Assembly (NCBI GenBank): GCA_001313085.1
Contig: BBFE01000004.1
Coordinates: forward strand, 62,001 to 126,000
Length of the DNA stretch: 64,000 nucleotides
Source of the DNA: Paenibacillus sp. JCM 18996
GTDB lineage: Bacteria > Bacillota > Bacilli > Paenibacillales > NBRC-103111
Reading direction: 5' to 3'
A program made the position numbers and the translations under genes. Below, in pieces: positions 43,869 to 53,480 of this stretch; position 1 is the first letter of the stretch; each line of letters begins with the position of its first letter. Below the pieces are notes generated by a model. The model made no database searches, had not been told where the DNA came from, and saw nothing but the letters and a program-made list of their open reading frames with translations.

Positions 43869-44047
43869 AATTCGAGGGATTTCCTTTTTTTTCAACGAAC
43901 TGCAACTAAATGGATAGCATAGACGTGATATGATAAATTAATTGTCCCCGGGTGATGTCAATGTACAACGTCATACGAGGGAAGCACTAGTTAGATGCTG
44001 TGGTTTTGAGCATGCCGTGTTAATTCCCACCATGGAAAAAAAAGTGC

Positions 44048-44118
44048 GCGGATGTAGTTCAATGGCAGAACTCCAGCTTCCCAAGCTGGTGGCGTGGGTT
44101 CGATTCCCATCATCCGCT
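44048..44118 (+). tRNA. tRNA-Gly (anticodon CCC)
   Basis: A cloverleaf with acceptor stem GCGGATG/CATCCGC, D stem GTTC/GAAC, anticodon stem CCAGC/GCTGG around TTCCCAA (anticodon CCC), and T stem GTGGG/CCCAT around TTCGATT. No CCA is encoded at the end. Structure looks functional. Confidence 0.88.
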
Positions 44119-44127
44119 TAGTCATTT

Positions 44128-44200
44128 GTCTTAGTAGCTCAGCTGGATAGAGCAACGGCCTTCTAAACCGTGTATCAGGTTTCGAATCCCTTCTAGGACG
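44128..44200 (+). tRNA. tRNA-Arg (anticodon TCT), degenerate
   Basis: The sequence is clearly tRNA-Arg: acceptor GTCTTAG/CTAGGAC, D stem GCTC/GAGC and anticodon loop CTTCTAA. But the anticodon stem has a C-A mismatch (ACGGC with ACCGT) and the T stem is one base short and mispaired (AGGT before TTCGAAT, CCCTT after), giving 73 rather than 74 bases. It may be a damaged copy left by an integration event, or contain base errors. Confidence 0.7.
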
Positions 44201-44218
44201 TTTTCCCGTTAAAAAATC

Positions 44219-44680
44219 TTGTCAGATCAACGTTTTTTTTCGTATGTTGAATGTGACGATAGGCTAATAAAACAACAAGCGTTAGATTACGATTTGGACA
44301 ATGCCTTCGGTTTGTTTTATAACGTTAAGAAAGCCGAAGGTATGCGTGAGCGAACGTTAGCAGACTACAAAGCACACTGGCGGTATTTCCGTTATTGGAT
44401 TGACGCCTGTGCATCCCGGCATACAGCTACGCGAAATAACACCGATCATAGCGCGAGAATACGTTTTATACATGACGAACGGTCGCATTAAATACAAAGG
44501 AATCTCTAACCGCGAAAAAAATCAGGTGAATCGCTATTCGATAAATCACCGTAGCAAGATGAGGACGAATTTGAGGCCTTTACAGACGAACTATTTCGCT
44601 TGCTGCTAGAATCGCTTGACTTGGAGTTAACTCCAAGGAGTAAACTACATTTGAAGGAAATAATATCTATTGCAAAGTGA
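44219..44680 (+). pseudogene. Tyrosine integrase N-terminal remnant and adjoining fragment
   Basis: Right after the tRNA-Arg, a run of codons reads like the N-terminal core-binding domain of a phage or transposon integrase: ERTLADYKAHWRYFRYWID, then IQLREITPIIAREYVLYM after a frame change near 44410. The catalytic domain with its Arg and Tyr residues is missing. From about 44557 another open stretch (EDEFEAFTDELFRLL to IISIAK) ends at 44680 with no start of its own; I do not recognise it. This is probably the relic of an element that integrated at the tRNA gene. Confidence 0.6.
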
Positions 44681-44691
44681 GGAACAATCAA

Positions 44692-45678
44692 ATGGAATAT
44701 GTGAAACTTGGGAATACCGGCTTGGATGTATCTCGGCTTTGTCTTGGCTGTATGAGCTTTGGTGTAGCAGAGCGGTGGGTTCATCCATGGGTACTTGATG
44801 AAGAGCGCAGTCGTCCTATTATTAAAAAAAAGCCCTTGAGCTTGGCATCAATTTTTTTGATACGGCGAATGTATATTCAGACGGAACAAGCGAGGAAATT
44901 GTTGGACGTGCTCTAAAGGATTATGCCAATCGTGATGAAATTGTCCTCGCGACAAAGGTTCATTTCCGTATGCATCAAGGTCCAAATGGTGCTGGTCTTT
45001 CCCGAAAGGCAATCATGAGTGAAATTGATAAGAGCCTGAAGAGACTGGGAACAGATTACGTAGACCTTTATCAAATCCATCGGTGGGATTACAATACTCC
45101 TATTGAAGAAACGATGGAAGCATTGCATGATGTTGTGAAGGCTGGGAAGGCGAGATACATTGGTGCTTCTGCCATGTACGCATGGCAGTTTCTGAAGGCG
45201 TTACATGTAGCTGAGAAAAAAATGGATGGACCCGGTTTGTATCGATGCAGAATCATTACAACCTCATATACCGTGAAGAGGAGAGGGAGATGCTGCCGCT
45301 TTGTAGGGAGGAAAAAAATCGGAGTGATTCCATATAGCCCGCTCGCATCAGGAAGATTGACGCGTGATTGGTCGGAAACAACATATCGCTCCGAAACTGA
45401 TCAAGTTCAGAAATCTAAATACGATGCGACTGCAAATACTGATCGGTTGATTGTGGAGCGCGTTGCAGCAATCGCAGAAAAAACGTGGCGTTCCCCGAGC
45501 TCAAATCGCACTTGCCTGGTTGCTGCAGAAAGAACCAGTAACAGCTCCCATTATCGGTGCTACGAAAATGTCCAATCTCGAGGATGCGGTAGCTGCTCTT
45601 TCGATTACGTTAACACCAGAAGAAATTGTGTGGCTAGAAGAGCCATATGTTCCCCATCCGGTAATTGGTGCAGTTTGA
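44692..45678 (+). CDS. Aldo/keto reductase (YajO/GPR type)
   Basis: An aldo/keto reductase of about 328 residues. Blocks: [19 protein letters not shown], then [15 protein letters not shown] with catalytic Asp/Tyr, LATKVHFRM with Lys, [12 protein letters not shown] with His, and [19 protein letters not shown] for NADPH binding. Frame changes lie in A runs near 44823-44829, 45215-45221 and 45478-45484, also near 45300. The codons are AT-richer than in neighbouring genes, and it sits next to the integrase relic, which suggests acquisition by transfer. The divergent-looking MerR gene downstream may control it. Confidence 0.87.
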
Positions 45679-45690
45679 TATAAGAAACGA

Positions 45691-45725
45691 CAAGAACGCC
45701 CTAACCATTTTCATGGGCGTTCTTG
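45691..45725 (+). terminator. Hairpin terminator after aldo/keto reductase
   Basis: A perfect 11-bp stem (CAAGAACGCCC with GGGCGTTCTTG) lies just after the stop. No strong T run follows. Confidence 0.65.
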
Positions 45726-45751
45726 ATCTGAAATTAGGAGGTGAAATCTGC

Positions 45752-46154
45752 ATGTTGATCGCAGAAGTAAGTGAAAAAATTTGATCTCTCACAGGATACA
45801 CTCCGCTATTATGAACGCATCGGACTTATTCCACGGGTGAACCGCAATAAAAGCGGAATCAGGGATTACACGGAAGAAGACTGCAGGTGGGTCGAATATA
45901 TCAAATGTATGCGAGGCGTAGGACTTCCTGTTGAACTTTTAATTGAGTATGTTGGGTTGTTTCAACAGGGGGATGAAACCATTGAGGCTAGAAAAGAACT
46001 CCTGATCAAACAGCGTAAGCAGCTCATAACAAGCATGGAAGCTATGAAGAAAGTGTTGGAACGCCTGGATTATAAAATTGCAAGATATGAACAGACATTA
46101 GTTGAAAAAAAGAAAAAAAACACTAAAAAAAGACCTGCAGGATTTGTTTTGTGA
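45752..46154 (+). CDS. MerR-family transcriptional regulator
   Basis: A regulator of about 134 residues from ATG 45752 behind AGGAGGTG. The N-terminal winged helix (DTLRYYERIGLIPRVNR, SGIRDYTEED) is followed by a long coiled-coil dimer helix rich in Lys and Glu. Similar short MerR proteins sit beside aldo/keto reductase genes in Bacillus and sense stress. One frame change in the A run near 45775-45780; the tail from 46110 on has several A runs, so the exact end is uncertain. Confidence 0.85.
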
Positions 46155-46313
46155 ATTACAACGGGTTTGGGAACCATTCCTCGAGCCGTTCGGACAGGTA
46201 CGGCGAGACGTTTGTCATTGTACCGGCCCTTGTGATTACGATTTCGGCTTTGATTGTCTTGAGCTTCTCGACCGGAAGTTTGGCGTGCTCATTTCGGCGG
46301 TTCTGTACGGTAT

Positions 46314-46607
46314 TGCTCTGTTGTGGAAACTAACGCGATTTTCAGCCGTGACAGCATTAAACCGGTCGTTTCTGGCCAGCTGCCGCCTGAAATCAATAAT
46401 CTCGTCCTGCGTCATGTGCTGAATCAAGAGACCACTTTGCAAGCGGCGCTGCGCACGGATAGGGATAAAGCTTCCCGCGCCTTCGTGAACGACCCGCTGG
46501 TAAGTTTGCCGCCCGCTGAGGCCAAAGAATTGTTTGATCAGATGCTGAATACACCAAAGCTTATCTGCCAGGATGGCCGTTGTGATCGCAGATTCTTTTT
46601 TGAATAA
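46314..46607 (+). pseudogene. Glycoside hydrolase family 4 C-terminal fragment
   Basis: About 97 residues: the start VVETNAIFSRDSI and the run VLNQETTLQAALRTDRDKASRAFVNDPLV resemble the C-terminal end of GH4 enzymes (alpha-galacturonidase or 6-phospho-glycosidase type). The NAD-binding and catalytic parts are absent. The stretch between the MerR gene and this fragment (46155-46313) contains only short unassigned frames. It is a leftover of a longer gene removed by a rearrangement. Confidence 0.6.
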
Positions 46608-46705
46608 AAAAAAGGAAATTTTCTGGGATTGACGAATAGTTAGTATAAGATAAAAAACCTGCTGCCGAGTTTATACCAACTATACTAACAGATAGGATGC
46701 ATAGG

Positions 46706-47962
46706 ATGAACAGAATTCAAAACGAATTGACTGTCAAAATTGCAGCCCGTCCTGCAATAAGGTTACACAGGCTGTGGCTGGCTTTTGTGTTAGGGGCGCT
46801 GGCTGCTTTTGGTCCGCTGTCCATCGATATGTATCTGCCTTCCTTTCCGACGCTTTCCAAAACTTTACACGCCAGCACATCGCTTGTCCAGCTGAGCTTG
46901 ACGGCCTGCCTGCTAGGGCTATCTATGGGACAGCTGCTGGCAGGTTCCGTAAGCGACGTTTACGGGAGGCGAAGGCCTCTGTTGGCAGGGCTCGCAGTCT
47001 ATGCGGCAGCATCGCTGCTATGCGCATTCAGCCTTCGATCTGGGCATTAATTGTGCTGCGGTTTATCCAGGGGATGGCCGGAGGCGCAGGGATCGTGATT
47101 TCCCGCGCAGTCGTCCGGGATTTATACTCCGGGCCGGAGCTGACGAAGTTCTTCACTCTTCTGATGCTTGTTAACGGCACGGCTCCGATTCTTGCGCCGA
47201 TTGCAGGCGGACAGATTCTGCGGATAACCTCATGGCCGGGAGTTTTTTTTCTGTTGTTGGCGGCTGTGGGCGTCGTCATGCTGCTGATCGTTTTTTTTCG
47301 GTTTGCCTGAGACGCTAGTCGACGAACGCCGTTCCAAAGGCGGTATCAGGAACACTTTATTTACCTTTCGCAGGCTCGTCAGCGACCGCAGCTTTATGGG
47401 TTATGCCTTAGCCCAGGGACTTGTGTCTGCCGGCATATTCTCGTATGTGTCGGGATCGCCGTTCGTCATCCAGGATATTTTTTTGGGGCGTCCCCGCAAA
47501 TGTTCAGTTTGTTTTTTTGCGATCAACGGTTTCGGTATCATCGTCGCCGGACAAATCACCGGCAGATTGGCCGGGCGCATCAATGTGAGCAGGCTGCTTG
47601 TTTTCGGACTCGGCATAGCCGCTGTGGGAGCGTTTCCACACTTGCCAGTATAATGACAGGAATGGGGCTGTTCGCCCTGATGCCTTCCTTGTTCCTGGTC
47701 GTATCCAGTATTGGGATCGTGGGCTCCACCAGCTTTACGCTAGCCATGCAAAAGGAGGAAAAAATCGGCGGGCAGCGCTGCGGCCCTGCTGGGGTTAATC
47801 TCTTTCATCGCCGGCGGAATTGCAGCGCCTCTTGTCGGTCTGGGCGGCAGCCACACAGCGGTACCGATGGGGGTTATGATCGCCGCGTCGGATGTGGGAG
47901 CGGCACTTTGTTATTATTTCCTGGCCAGGCGCGGACAGAATGATTCCAAAGGCCTTAAATAA
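46706..47962 (+). CDS. Bcr/CflA-type multidrug MFS transporter
   Basis: A twelve-helix drug/proton antiporter of about 418 residues. Blocks: FGPLSIDMYLPSFPTL in the first helix, GQLLAGSVSDVYGRRRPL for the intracellular loop motif A, RFIQGMAGGAGIVISRAVVRDL with motif C and GTAPILAPIAGG. Frame changes at about 47032, the T runs 47241-47248, 47290-47297, 47478-47484 and 47511-47517, then at 47625 and the A run at 47759-47764. The start ATG 46706 is preferred; ATG 46697 is also in frame. Confidence 0.87.
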
Positions 47963-48000
47963 GCGGCCATAAAACGCTGAAGCTGCGATATTTTGAAGAA

Positions 48001-48044
48001 AACCGCGCTGCTTTCCTCCCGGAGGGAAAAGGCAGCGCGGTTTT
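48001..48044. terminator. Bidirectional terminator
   Basis: An 11-bp stem (AACCGCGCTGC with GCAGCGCGGTT) with a further inner pair, TTTCCTCCCGGAGGGAAAA. It lies between the MFS gene and the convergent ferredoxin gene and can serve both. Confidence 0.75.
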
Positions 48045-48063
48045 GTTGCCGGCAATCACTTGT

Positions 48064-48393
48064 TTAATCTTGAGGCCGCTTGCCCGGTTCCAGACCGGAT
48101 CCGGATATAGTCATCACCGGCTTCACGGTCAGGTCGGTATGTATGCGGATCTGGCAGGAAAGACGGACGTTCGGCTCCGTTATCCCCTTCGTCTCGCGAA
48201 TAGCCGCTTCCGCTTCACCCATTGGACCTGGGATCCCCTCCAGGATTTCCACTCTGCAAGTTGTGCATCTTGCGTTACCTCCGCAGCGGTGCAGCATATC
48301 CACCCCGTTGTCCTCCAGCGCAAGTACCAGTTTCTTGCCTTCCTCGGCTTGGAACGAGCCTTTTCCTTCTACTTTAATCGTTGGCATTTGCAT
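48064..48393 (-). CDS. [2Fe-2S] ferredoxin
   Basis: An intact plant-type ferredoxin of 107-109 residues. Cluster ligands are C-x5-C-x2-C in RCGGNARCTTCRVEI plus a fourth Cys in RLSCQIRIHTDL. ATG 48387 (MPTIKVEG) has a better distance to the GGAGG site than ATG 48393. The C-terminal region carries the methionine/proline-rich tail seen in Bacillales ferredoxins of unknown partner. It would carry electrons for an oxygenase or similar enzyme; no partner gene is adjacent. Confidence 0.88.
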   Translation of the reverse strand: MQMPTIKVEGKGSFQAEEGKKLVLALEDNGVDMLHRCGGNARCTTCRVEILEGIPGPMGEAEAAIRETKGITEPNVRLSCQIRIHTDLTVKPVMTISGSGLEPGKRPQD

Positions 48394-48552
48394 TCCTCCT
48401 TTCTATTCTATTTTACCTGAAGTAAGCATTAAAAAAACGAGGGCAAGTTAATGGAGGATGAAAATAAATTGATTACCTGGACCGCTGTAAGGATGTGCTT
48501 TTGATTCCGCCATGTTCCCGCCGGGTAATCATTTGTGCAAGGGGGAATTAAG

Positions 48553-49462
48553 ATGAACGATTTGACTATCGAGCAGCTTAGAATTTTTTATTCGTGAACG
48601 TCCCATGCCCATCCCCGAAAAGCCGGAACAGTACATGCTGTATCATTATACAAGCGTCGAAGGGCTGCTGGGCATTCTGGATAACTGCACGATATGGGTG
48701 ACGAAGAGTGATTTTCTAAATGATTACTCGGAGCTCGTCTACCTTCGCCAGGTGTACGCAAACCTTCTGCTGCGATTGAAGTCGGAGAAGGATGAAATGT
48801 TCCGGTGCAAGCAGTTCTACGCTATACTGGCGGGGATTATGGAAACGATAGACAATCCGGGATGGCTGCAGGAGCAGGACCTCTTCGTGCTGTCGCTCAC
48901 ACATCATGCGGACTCGTATACCCTTTGGTCCAATTTCAGCGGCCACCACGGCTACAACATCCAATTCGACTATTCCAGCCTGCTTGAGGTGTGGCGGGAG
49001 GAGGGTTTCACGCCGCTGTGCATGGGCCGGATAGTTTATGACAAGCAGGAGCAGAGGAACATTTTATATCAAGACCTGAATGAAGTGTACCATACCTGGG
49101 AACAGGCGGATAAAGGCTGCAGCCATCTGAAAACGGCGGAAATCGTAAGGGAAGCCATTTTGGACCGCTGCAAGATGTATTCCATCTTTTTTTTCAAAGA
49201 CGAGTGTTTTACCGAGGAGAACGAATACCGCATAGTATTCACCGCGGAGCGCGATACCGTACGTTTCAGGCTCAGGAACGGAGCCATTATCCCTTATATC
49301 GAGATTCCGGCCGGGAGCCGGGAGTCCAACGCCATTTTCGACATCACCATTGGCCCGAAGCTGAACATAGACATCGCGGAGAAAGGCATGGTTTACTATC
49401 TGAAAACTAAAGGATATTCCGAAGCCAAGGTGAAGCGTTCCCGAATTCCTCTCAGGTATTGA
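48553..49462 (+). CDS. DUF2971 protein
   Basis: A protein of about 303 residues starting MNDLTIEQLRIF at ATG 48553. LYHYTSVEGLLGILDNCTIWVTKSDFLND is typical of DUF2971, a family known mainly from genomic neighbourhoods of stress and phage defence. Other blocks are SLTHHADSYTLWSNFSG and FFKDECFTEENEYRIVF. Indels occur in the T run near 48585-48590 and possibly 49188-49195 (in frame). No defence partner gene is next to it here; function unknown. Confidence 0.8.
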
Positions 49463-49588
49463 GTTTGAATGCCGGTCATTTTGTAGCCAAAGTTTTAGTT
49501 TATATTCATCTTTCATTCATGTCGCTTTAAGAAACCTGGGTTATATTTCTAATTGTAAGGCAAACCCAAAGAAAAGGTGGAATAAAGC

Positions 49589-50257
49589 ATGAATTCGATC
49601 AAAAAAAAGAAAATCGTTGCAGGTACTATGGCAGCCGGAGTTATTTTGGGAGGCGGATGGGTTGGAGTGCTACATAACCAGGCTTATGCTGCGGAAAGCA
49701 CAAACACAACGGCGGACGCTGCTTCTCCAAATAAGGCGGAGCACGGGAAACACAAAGGCTTTGGCCATGAAACTCATATGATTAAAGAAGCCGCAACTAT
49801 CCTAGGCGTGGATGAGAAAACGGTCATAGACCAATTGAAGCAAGGCAAAACGCTGGCTCAAATCTCCCAGGACAAAGGTGTGAGCGAGGAAGTTCTCCTG
49901 CAAAAGCTGACTGAGGCCGAAAATCAATCGATTGATGCTGCAGTGGCTGCAGGCAAGATTACTCAAGCCCAGGCAGACAAGCATAAATCCGGATTGGCGG
50001 ATCGATTGAAGAAAGAAGTCGAGAGCACCGTTAAACATGTCCATCATGAAAAAGGCCGTTTTGAGCCATTCGCCGACAGGGCAGTGTTATCGCAAATCCT
50101 CGGGGTCACCCAGCAGGAACTGGCTGCAGATTTAAAAGCAGGTAAATCTCTCTCCGAAATTGCGCAAGCAAAAGGGATCGAGAAGGATCAACTGGTCAGC
50201 AAAATCAAAGACAGCATGACGGACAAAATTTCGAAATTTGTAGACAAAAAAGCATAA
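49589..50257 (+). CDS. Secreted YckD-like protein with two similar helical repeats
   Basis: An intact 222-residue exported protein. A signal peptide ends in QAYAAE. Two related units follow: LGVDEKTVIDQLKQGKTLAQ with ISQDKGVSEEVLLQKL, and LGVTQQELAADLKAGKSLSE with IAQAKGIEKDQLVSKI. Between them is the ITQAQADKHKSGLADRL block found in YckD-type (DUF2680) proteins. The units look like small helical domains that may bind DNA or a partner in the cell wall space. It has its own AAGGTGG site. Confidence 0.75.
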   Translation: MNSIKKKKIVAGTMAAGVILGGGWVGVLHNQAYAAESTNTTADAASPNKAEHGKHKGFGHETHMIKEAATILGVDEKTVIDQLKQGKTLAQISQDKGVSEEVLLQKLTEAENQSIDAAVAAGKITQAQADKHKSGLADRLKKEVESTVKHVHHEKGRFEPFADRAVLSQILGVTQQELAADLKAGKSLSEIAQAKGIEKDQLVSKIKDSMTDKISKFVDKKA

Positions 50258-50630
50258 GGATGAAAAAAAAGAACGCCTGAAGCTGCCGACTCAGCCGCGA
50301 CACCCGCAAACTAATAGCAATCCGTACACCAATTCAAATTCAGCAAACCAATACAAGAGCAAGAGCCTGCAGACCGGCTGCAGGGCTCTTCGCCCATCGG
50401 GTTATATCGTGGAGGAACGATTCAGCTTCAGCTATGTTTCCCTGGCTTAACGGTTTGTGCACCCGCCGTGCAGCACCGTAACGCGCTCCGGGAGAAGTGT
50501 CGCATGGATAACCTTGCGGCGCTCGTTGGGATAAGTTAACGGGAAATCATGGATCTATTTGACTCATATCGCTAGAGGGGGCATTTACCTGGAAAACTTC
50601 CATCAAAATCAGAGGTTTTTTTCTAATTAT
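50258..50630. other. Gene-free stretch
   Basis: No open frame with a ribosome site is visible. A hairpin GAGCCTGCAG/CTGCAGGGCTC near 50361-50390 may terminate the preceding gene. A T-rich patch at 50615-50623 precedes the terminator at 50631. I see nothing else. Confidence 0.5.
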
Positions 50631-50705
50631 AAAAAAAGCTGTGCGGTAAAACCGGAGTGACGTGAATTTCTATTAACGAACACTCTGGTTTTTTACTGTA
50701 CAGCT
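50631..50705 (-). terminator. Terminator of the minus-strand MFS gene
   Basis: AGCTGT at 50637-50642 pairs with ACAGCT at 50700-50705, enclosing the strong stem GTAAAACCGGAGTG/CACTCTGGTTTTTTAC. On the minus strand a T7 run follows, as expected for termination of the gene ending at 50711. Confidence 0.75.
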
Positions 50706-50710
50706 CAAAG

Positions 50711-52045
50711 TCAAGAGGCAGCCGAATCCGTCTTATTATTGACCGATTTGCGCTGGATCCAGTTAAGGACGAGCGGGGACAGGATGACCAGGAAGCATAA
50801 CGCGCCGAAGATCCGGGCGGCCCCTATCATTGACATGCACGCTTCGTAAGACACAGAGGAAAAAAAGCCTCATGCCCACGAGGGGAGCAAAAAATCGCCG
50901 AAATCTGAGAAAGCGTCGTATAAATCGCGATTGCCCGCTGCCGTCCCTGCTCCGGGACGATTTCCAGTAAACGGTTAAACATCGACTGCTGAAAGCCCGC
51001 CGTGGCGAACCCGCCGATAAAGTCATACACATAGACCAATTCATATTCGGGGCGTAAATCCAGAAAATCGGGGTAAGCGCTAACATCAGGGCCGAACAGA
51101 ACACGGTCCATTCCGTGCTTTTGCGGTCTGACAGCATGGCCCACGGGCGAAATCCAAGCAAAGAACCGATCGCTCCGGCAATCGTATCGATACTGATCAT
51201 AGTATTGGTTGCGTGCAGCGTGTCGACTTTAATTTTTTGTATAAATCGGCCAAGCCGCCTGCCATGCAAAGATATAGATCAAGGCGCTGACGCAGAATAA
51301 ATAGTAGGCCACGCCTGCGTTCAGCTTGTATTTGCCGATAGCGCTGCGAAGCGCAAAACTGCCGTGGCCGCTCTCACGGCTGGCAGAGGCACCAGAGGCA
51401 TGAGCGGCAGACTCCGCTGGCTGCCGCGGAGCGCTGTCGGGTTCCTCGCTTGGTATATGCAGCCTCATAAAATACCAGGTCTCCACCAAAGCTGCGATAA
51501 ATCCGATGGTAAAAGCTGCCTGATAACCGTACGGATACGGAACCCGGTCAATCCCCCACCCCGCCACAAAAGCCACCAACATCCCGACAAGTCCCGTCCA
51601 GATATTGCGCTGTGCAAATACACGGTTGCGGTACTTGATGGGAATGATTTCACCCATCATCGACTGCCAGGCGACGGCAATGACCGTATTGGTGGCATTA
51701 TACATGCCGACGAGCAGGATCAACGCATCATCGCAGAAACATGGAGCAGAGGGACGAACACCAGTAAAAAAAAGTAAAAGAAACGGGACAAAAGAATCAT
51801 ACCGGCAATGATCCTTTTTTTTGCTTCCGAAAACGGCTTATAATGACGGCGGCCGGCAGGGTAATAAGAATGGTCAGCAGCGCGGGTATCGAGGAAAGCA
51901 GCGCATAGTCATTGTTAGTGGCGCCCAATTGGGCGGCGAGCACTCCGATAAAGGGAGTGACGAAGTTAAAGCCGATGGCCCAGGCAATGCCGTTCCACAG
52001 ATTATTTTGGATGTTGCCGCGCAGTACTCTGTATTCTGATTTCAT
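50711..52045 (-). CDS. MFS transporter
   Basis: A twelve-helix transporter of about 444 residues, read from ATG 52045 with AGGTGA upstream. First helices: WNGIAWAIGFNFVTPFIGVLAAQLGA and ALLSSIPALLTILITLPAAV, then MYNATNTVIAVAWQSMMGEII and RNRVFAQRNIWTGLVGMLVAF. A Ser/Ala/Pro-rich cytoplasmic loop (51380-51440) splits the two halves. Frame changes are at T or A runs near 51810-51817, 51763, 51231-51237, 51040 and 50855-50865. It ends SVNNKTDSAAS. Substrate unknown. Confidence 0.82.
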
Positions 52046-52521
52046 GAGGTCACCTGGATCTCCGTGCAAAAGTTTGACATATCTCTCTCATTGTATCTCA
52101 TCCGGGCCGTCCATCCATTACAATTTTGTTTAAATGATGTCCAATTTTTGTATAGAAAGAGATTAGCTTTGTTAGCAAAAGGAGACAGGCAGCATTGAAC
52201 CGGTTCTTGCACTGAACAAGTTTAAATAGAAGAATTAGCGAAGGCGGGCAAGCCGCGGTGAATCAAGCGACAAAGGCCTCGGCTGCGTTCGGATAACGAG
52301 ACGAAGCTTGGAAAATTGGCCGCCCGCAGCACCTTCAAGCAAGCGCCTGCAGAACCTCGAAGCGGCGCCAGCAAACATTGCAGCCAGCGTTCGCAGCATG
52401 TCATAGCCACCGCTCGGAGCCCCTTCAAGCTGCCACTCGCAGAACCTCCTAGCTCTAGCAGCCGCCCGCAAGCGATAGCGTACATTTTTTCCGCTATTCT
52501 CAAGTTATGCTACATATCGAC
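52046..52521. other. Gene-free stretch with weak direct repeats
   Basis: Between divergent regions, no credible gene. Two weak related units are seen: CACCTTCAAGCAAGCG followed by CTGCAGAACCTC (from about 52329) and GCCCCTTCAAGCTGCC followed by CTCGCAGAACCTCC (from about 52418). An open frame on the minus strand over 52222-52503 encodes an Ala/Gly/Cys/Arg-rich product with these repeats and no ribosome site; I do not accept it as a gene. Confidence 0.4.
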
Positions 52522-52671
52522 TAAAATAGCGGAATCTAGTTCCGCTATTTTATGTGAATTGGTTTTTTTTACGCTTTTTTTACCCGAAATATCGAGATAT
52601 AAAGGAACCGCGTTCTGCTAATTTTGGGAAATTTCCGGGAAATAGAGCTTTAGCGGAAAAAAATTCCATTA
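52522..52671 (+). repeat. Dispersed intergenic repeat, copy A
   Basis: About 150 bases resembling 59792-59946. It starts with a perfect hairpin (AATAGCGGAA at 52525 with TTCCGCTATT at 52540), has a T-rich middle with TTTTTTTTACGC and ACCC, and ends with CTAATTTTGGGAAATTTCC, then GGGAAATAGAGC and TTAGCGGAA. The final 58 bases differ from copy B at roughly 13 positions by eye. No open frame lies inside. Confidence 0.6.
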
Positions 52672-52876
52672 TGCTGATGCGCTGTATCGGACAACTGGCG
52701 AGAATTGGCATGGTTGCCTTGCTCTCGCAGTCGAGTCCGCATTAGTCAAAGGAAAGTCCATCCTAAACTTGAAATCACTTCGAATATAGCTGTCGTCAAG
52801 CACCCAAAGCACACGGCAGTTCTCACGGCGCCCGCTGCGGCAGTTATGGCACAACCCTATTCCGATTATAGAAGGT

Positions 52877-53186
52877 TTAACGTCCGCTCTGCTTTCGTTT
52901 TCCGATTTCCTCCGTCACCACGAAAGCCAGCTCGTCGTTGTCATAGAGCGATAAAACGCTGAGCAGCGTTTCATCCGGGACTTCGCCGGCTTCCTCTTCA
53001 GGTACGGTCAAGTCGACAGCCTGCTGCAGGGCGGGGCTTGCCGCTTGATGCGGATATGCGCGCAAGTACAACTCAGTCGGATCCAGATCATGGTTGACGC
53101 ACCACTGCGCAAACAGGAGGACCATCATCTGTTCGTCCCGCTGATAGCTGCGGATGATCTGCTGGTCCCTCTCTTTTTTGATTCAT
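52877..53186 (-). CDS. Conserved hypothetical protein
   Basis: A protein of about 103 residues. From ATG 53186, MNQKERDQQIIRSYQRDEQ, the frame changes in the A run near 53175-53180 and continues MMVLLFAQWCVNHDLDPTEL to an acidic middle (PEEEAGEVPDE) and the end EEIGKRKQSGR. No signal or membrane segments. I do not recognise a domain; the style is that of small Bacillales housekeeping proteins. Confidence 0.65.
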
Positions 53187-53249
53187 TGTAAATTCACCAT
53201 CCAGACGGTAATATGGGTACATTATAGCGAAAGTTCAGGTGGAGCCACA

Positions 53250-53303
53250 ATGATCATTAATGAGAAAATCAAGGTGGCGGAAGTTCGGCTGACGTCCAGC
53301 TAG
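53250..53303 (+). pseudogene. infC (translation initiation factor IF-3) start remnant
   Basis: Seventeen codons from ATG 53250, with GGTGGAG ahead, read MIINEKIKVAEVRLTSS. This is the exact style of the N-terminus of translation initiation factor IF-3, but it stops at 53301-53303. The remaining protein is absent in all frames. It is either a partial duplicate or a chance similarity. Confidence 0.4.
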
Positions 53304-53365
53304 CCGGAAAACAGGCAGCCGTTCAGGTCGATCCGTTGTAAGGCTTTTCATTTGAGGCAAAATGG

Positions 53366-53402
53366 AAAAAGCCACGTTCTCTCATGACAGAGCGAGCGTG
53401 GC
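53366..53402 (-). terminator. Terminator of dioxygenase-HEAT gene
   Basis: GCCACG (53371-53376) pairs with CGTGGC (53397-53402), with an inner CTCT/AGAG pair; on the minus strand five T follow. It lies about 80 bases after the end of the minus-strand gene. Confidence 0.65.
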
Positions 53403-53480
53403 AAAAGGTCGAAGCACATCGCACATGCTCCTCCACCCAGAAAGCGCGGCTTCACCAGTCAGACCCAGATGCTCTGCCAG

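Noticed and set aside
43900..44046. Possible additional tRNA before tRNA-Gly (GTTAATTCCCACC end)
   Set aside because: Only a weak 3'-end resemblance; no acceptor or anticodon stem could be formed.
52222..52503. Minus-strand frame of 93 codons rich in Ala, Arg and Cys
   Set aside because: Compositional repeats without a ribosome site or known domain; more likely non-coding.
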